Of a DNA stretch of 6,311 bases, positions 5,818-6,311 are shown in pieces; the stretch's first letter is position 1; every line of letters begins with the position of its first letter. Under the pieces are notes generated by a model that made no database searches, was not told where the DNA came from, and saw nothing but the letters and a program-made list of their open reading frames with translations. The translations under genes and the position numbers were made by a program. Source of the stretch: Frankiales bacterium (GTDB lineage Bacteria > Actinomycetota > Actinomycetes > JAFAQI01); the NCBI GenBank assembly GCA_019246495.1, contig JAFAQI010000399.1, positions 1 to 6,311 on the forward strand, read 5' to 3'.

Positions 5818-6311
5818 TCAGAAGTAGTCGAGGAAGCCTGAGGGGCCACCGCCGCCGAGCAGCGCATCGAGACCGGCGTCGTCGGCCGGTCCGCCACCGG
5901 CGAGCAACCCGGCCTGGCGCAGCTGCGCCGCCCGGGCCGCCCCACTCCACAGCAGCGACCACCCCCGCACGTCGAGGGTGGCGGCCGGCTGACCGCCCGC
6001 CGTCTCGAGCACGCCATGGCCCGCCGAGACGGTCAGCCGCCAGGCCCCGTCGTTAGCAGGCATCGTGCGATCGACCAGCTGGAACGCCACCGAACCGTCG
6101 ACCACCGGCGACCACCCGCGACCGGAGACAGCTGCGGCGACGTCGAGCGGCCGGTGCATCCATACGTCGACGTGCTGCTCGCGCAGCCGTTCCACCGGGA
6201 GCTGCGCGGCGACCGCATCCGGCCATGGGGTGACCCGCAGCCGCAGCGTCGGCGCGACCGGCCCCCACGAAGCGAGACCGGCGAGCAGCGCGCGCGCCGC
6301 GTCGGCGGTGA
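5818..6311 (-). CDS. Eis-like GNAT N-acetyltransferase, C-terminal 163 residues only
   Basis: C-terminal part of an enhanced-intracellular-survival (Eis) type acetyl-CoA-dependent N-acetyltransferase; the frame stays open to the right window edge, so the start and first GNAT domain are missing. Visible are the end of the central domain (AARALLAGLASW, then a VTPWPD turn and the WMHRPLDV block that leads into the sterol-carrier-like domain), followed by the domain itself with FQLVDRTMPANDGAWRL and LDVRGWSLLWSGAARAAQL. The protein ends in FLDYF: a C-terminal Phe, whose carboxylate serves as catalytic base in characterised Eis enzymes. Family members acetylate amines such as aminoglycosides, polyamines or lysine side chains; the substrate cannot be told from this piece. 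A GTG at 6195 is internal, because conserved sequence continues upstream of it. The gene is first of three on this strand, 52 bases ahead of the acyl-CoA reductase. Confidence 0.85.
   Translation of the reverse strand, partial: TADAARALLAGLASWGPVAPTLRLRVTPWPDAVAAQLPVERLREQHVDVWMHRPLDVAAAVSGRGWSPVVDGSVAFQLVDRTMPANDGAWRLTVSAGHGVLETAGGQPAATLDVRGWSLLWSGAARAAQLRQAGLLAGGGPADDAGLDALLGGGGPSGFLDYF

Noticed and set aside
5766..6017. An 84-residue in-frame extension of the acyl-CoA reductase upstream of the GTG at 5765.
   Set aside because: It is Arg/Ser/Pro-rich, lies in another frame of the Eis-like coding sequence, and the Rossmann motif begins directly after the GTG, which has its own ribosome binding site.
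6033..6268. Short Arg-rich minus-strand frames of 61 and 71 codons.
   Set aside because: They are off-frame readings of the Eis-like gene, whose own frame carries the conserved sequence through to the window edge.
1..6311. tRNA, rRNA, CRISPR array, insertion sequence, phage or att site.
   Set aside because: No cloverleaf, spaced direct repeats, transposase or integrase motifs were seen; genes fill the window with gaps of at most about 52 bases.

Overview
This is a 6.3 kb, GC-rich stretch with strongly GC-biased third codon positions and GTG starts. Its protein families point to a high-GC Actinomycetota chromosome: an Eis-like acetyltransferase, a two-domain fatty acyl-CoA reductase of the mycobacterial AcrA1 / Marinobacter type, and a secreted phospholipase C-like enzyme with an LAXTG (class E sortase) C-terminus. 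The genus cannot be fixed from this window. The LAXTG signal argues mildly for a non-mycobacterial actinobacterium, which is inference.

Left part, plus strand: the window opens inside a phosphoesterase / phospholipase C-family gene (1-1718, 5' end missing) that ends in a probable cell-wall sorting signal. After 23 bases comes a complete MBL-fold (glyoxalase II-like) hydrolase gene (1742-2401). A TANNNT box just before its ATG suggests a leaderless transcript of its own.

Right part, minus strand, read from right to left: the C-terminal part of an Eis-like GNAT acetyltransferase (6311-5818, 5' end beyond the right edge), a 658-residue acyl-CoA reductase (5765-3789), and a membrane M48 metalloprotease with an N-terminal zinc ribbon (3741-2422). 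Gaps of 52 and 47 bases and the common strand allow a single transcript, although no promoter or terminator was found to prove it. The two groups converge at 2402-2421, where an imperfect hairpin spans both gene ends.

Functionally the region has a lipid and envelope flavour: phosphoester cleavage outside the cell, fatty acyl-CoA reduction to fatty aldehyde or alcohol inside, and a membrane protease. A joint pathway is not demonstrated. No RNA gene, CRISPR array, insertion sequence or prophage element is visible, and no stretch longer than about 55 bases lies outside a gene. I see no clear previously undescribed system; the most unusual points are the sortase-type tail on the phospholipase and the zinc-ribbon M48 protease.
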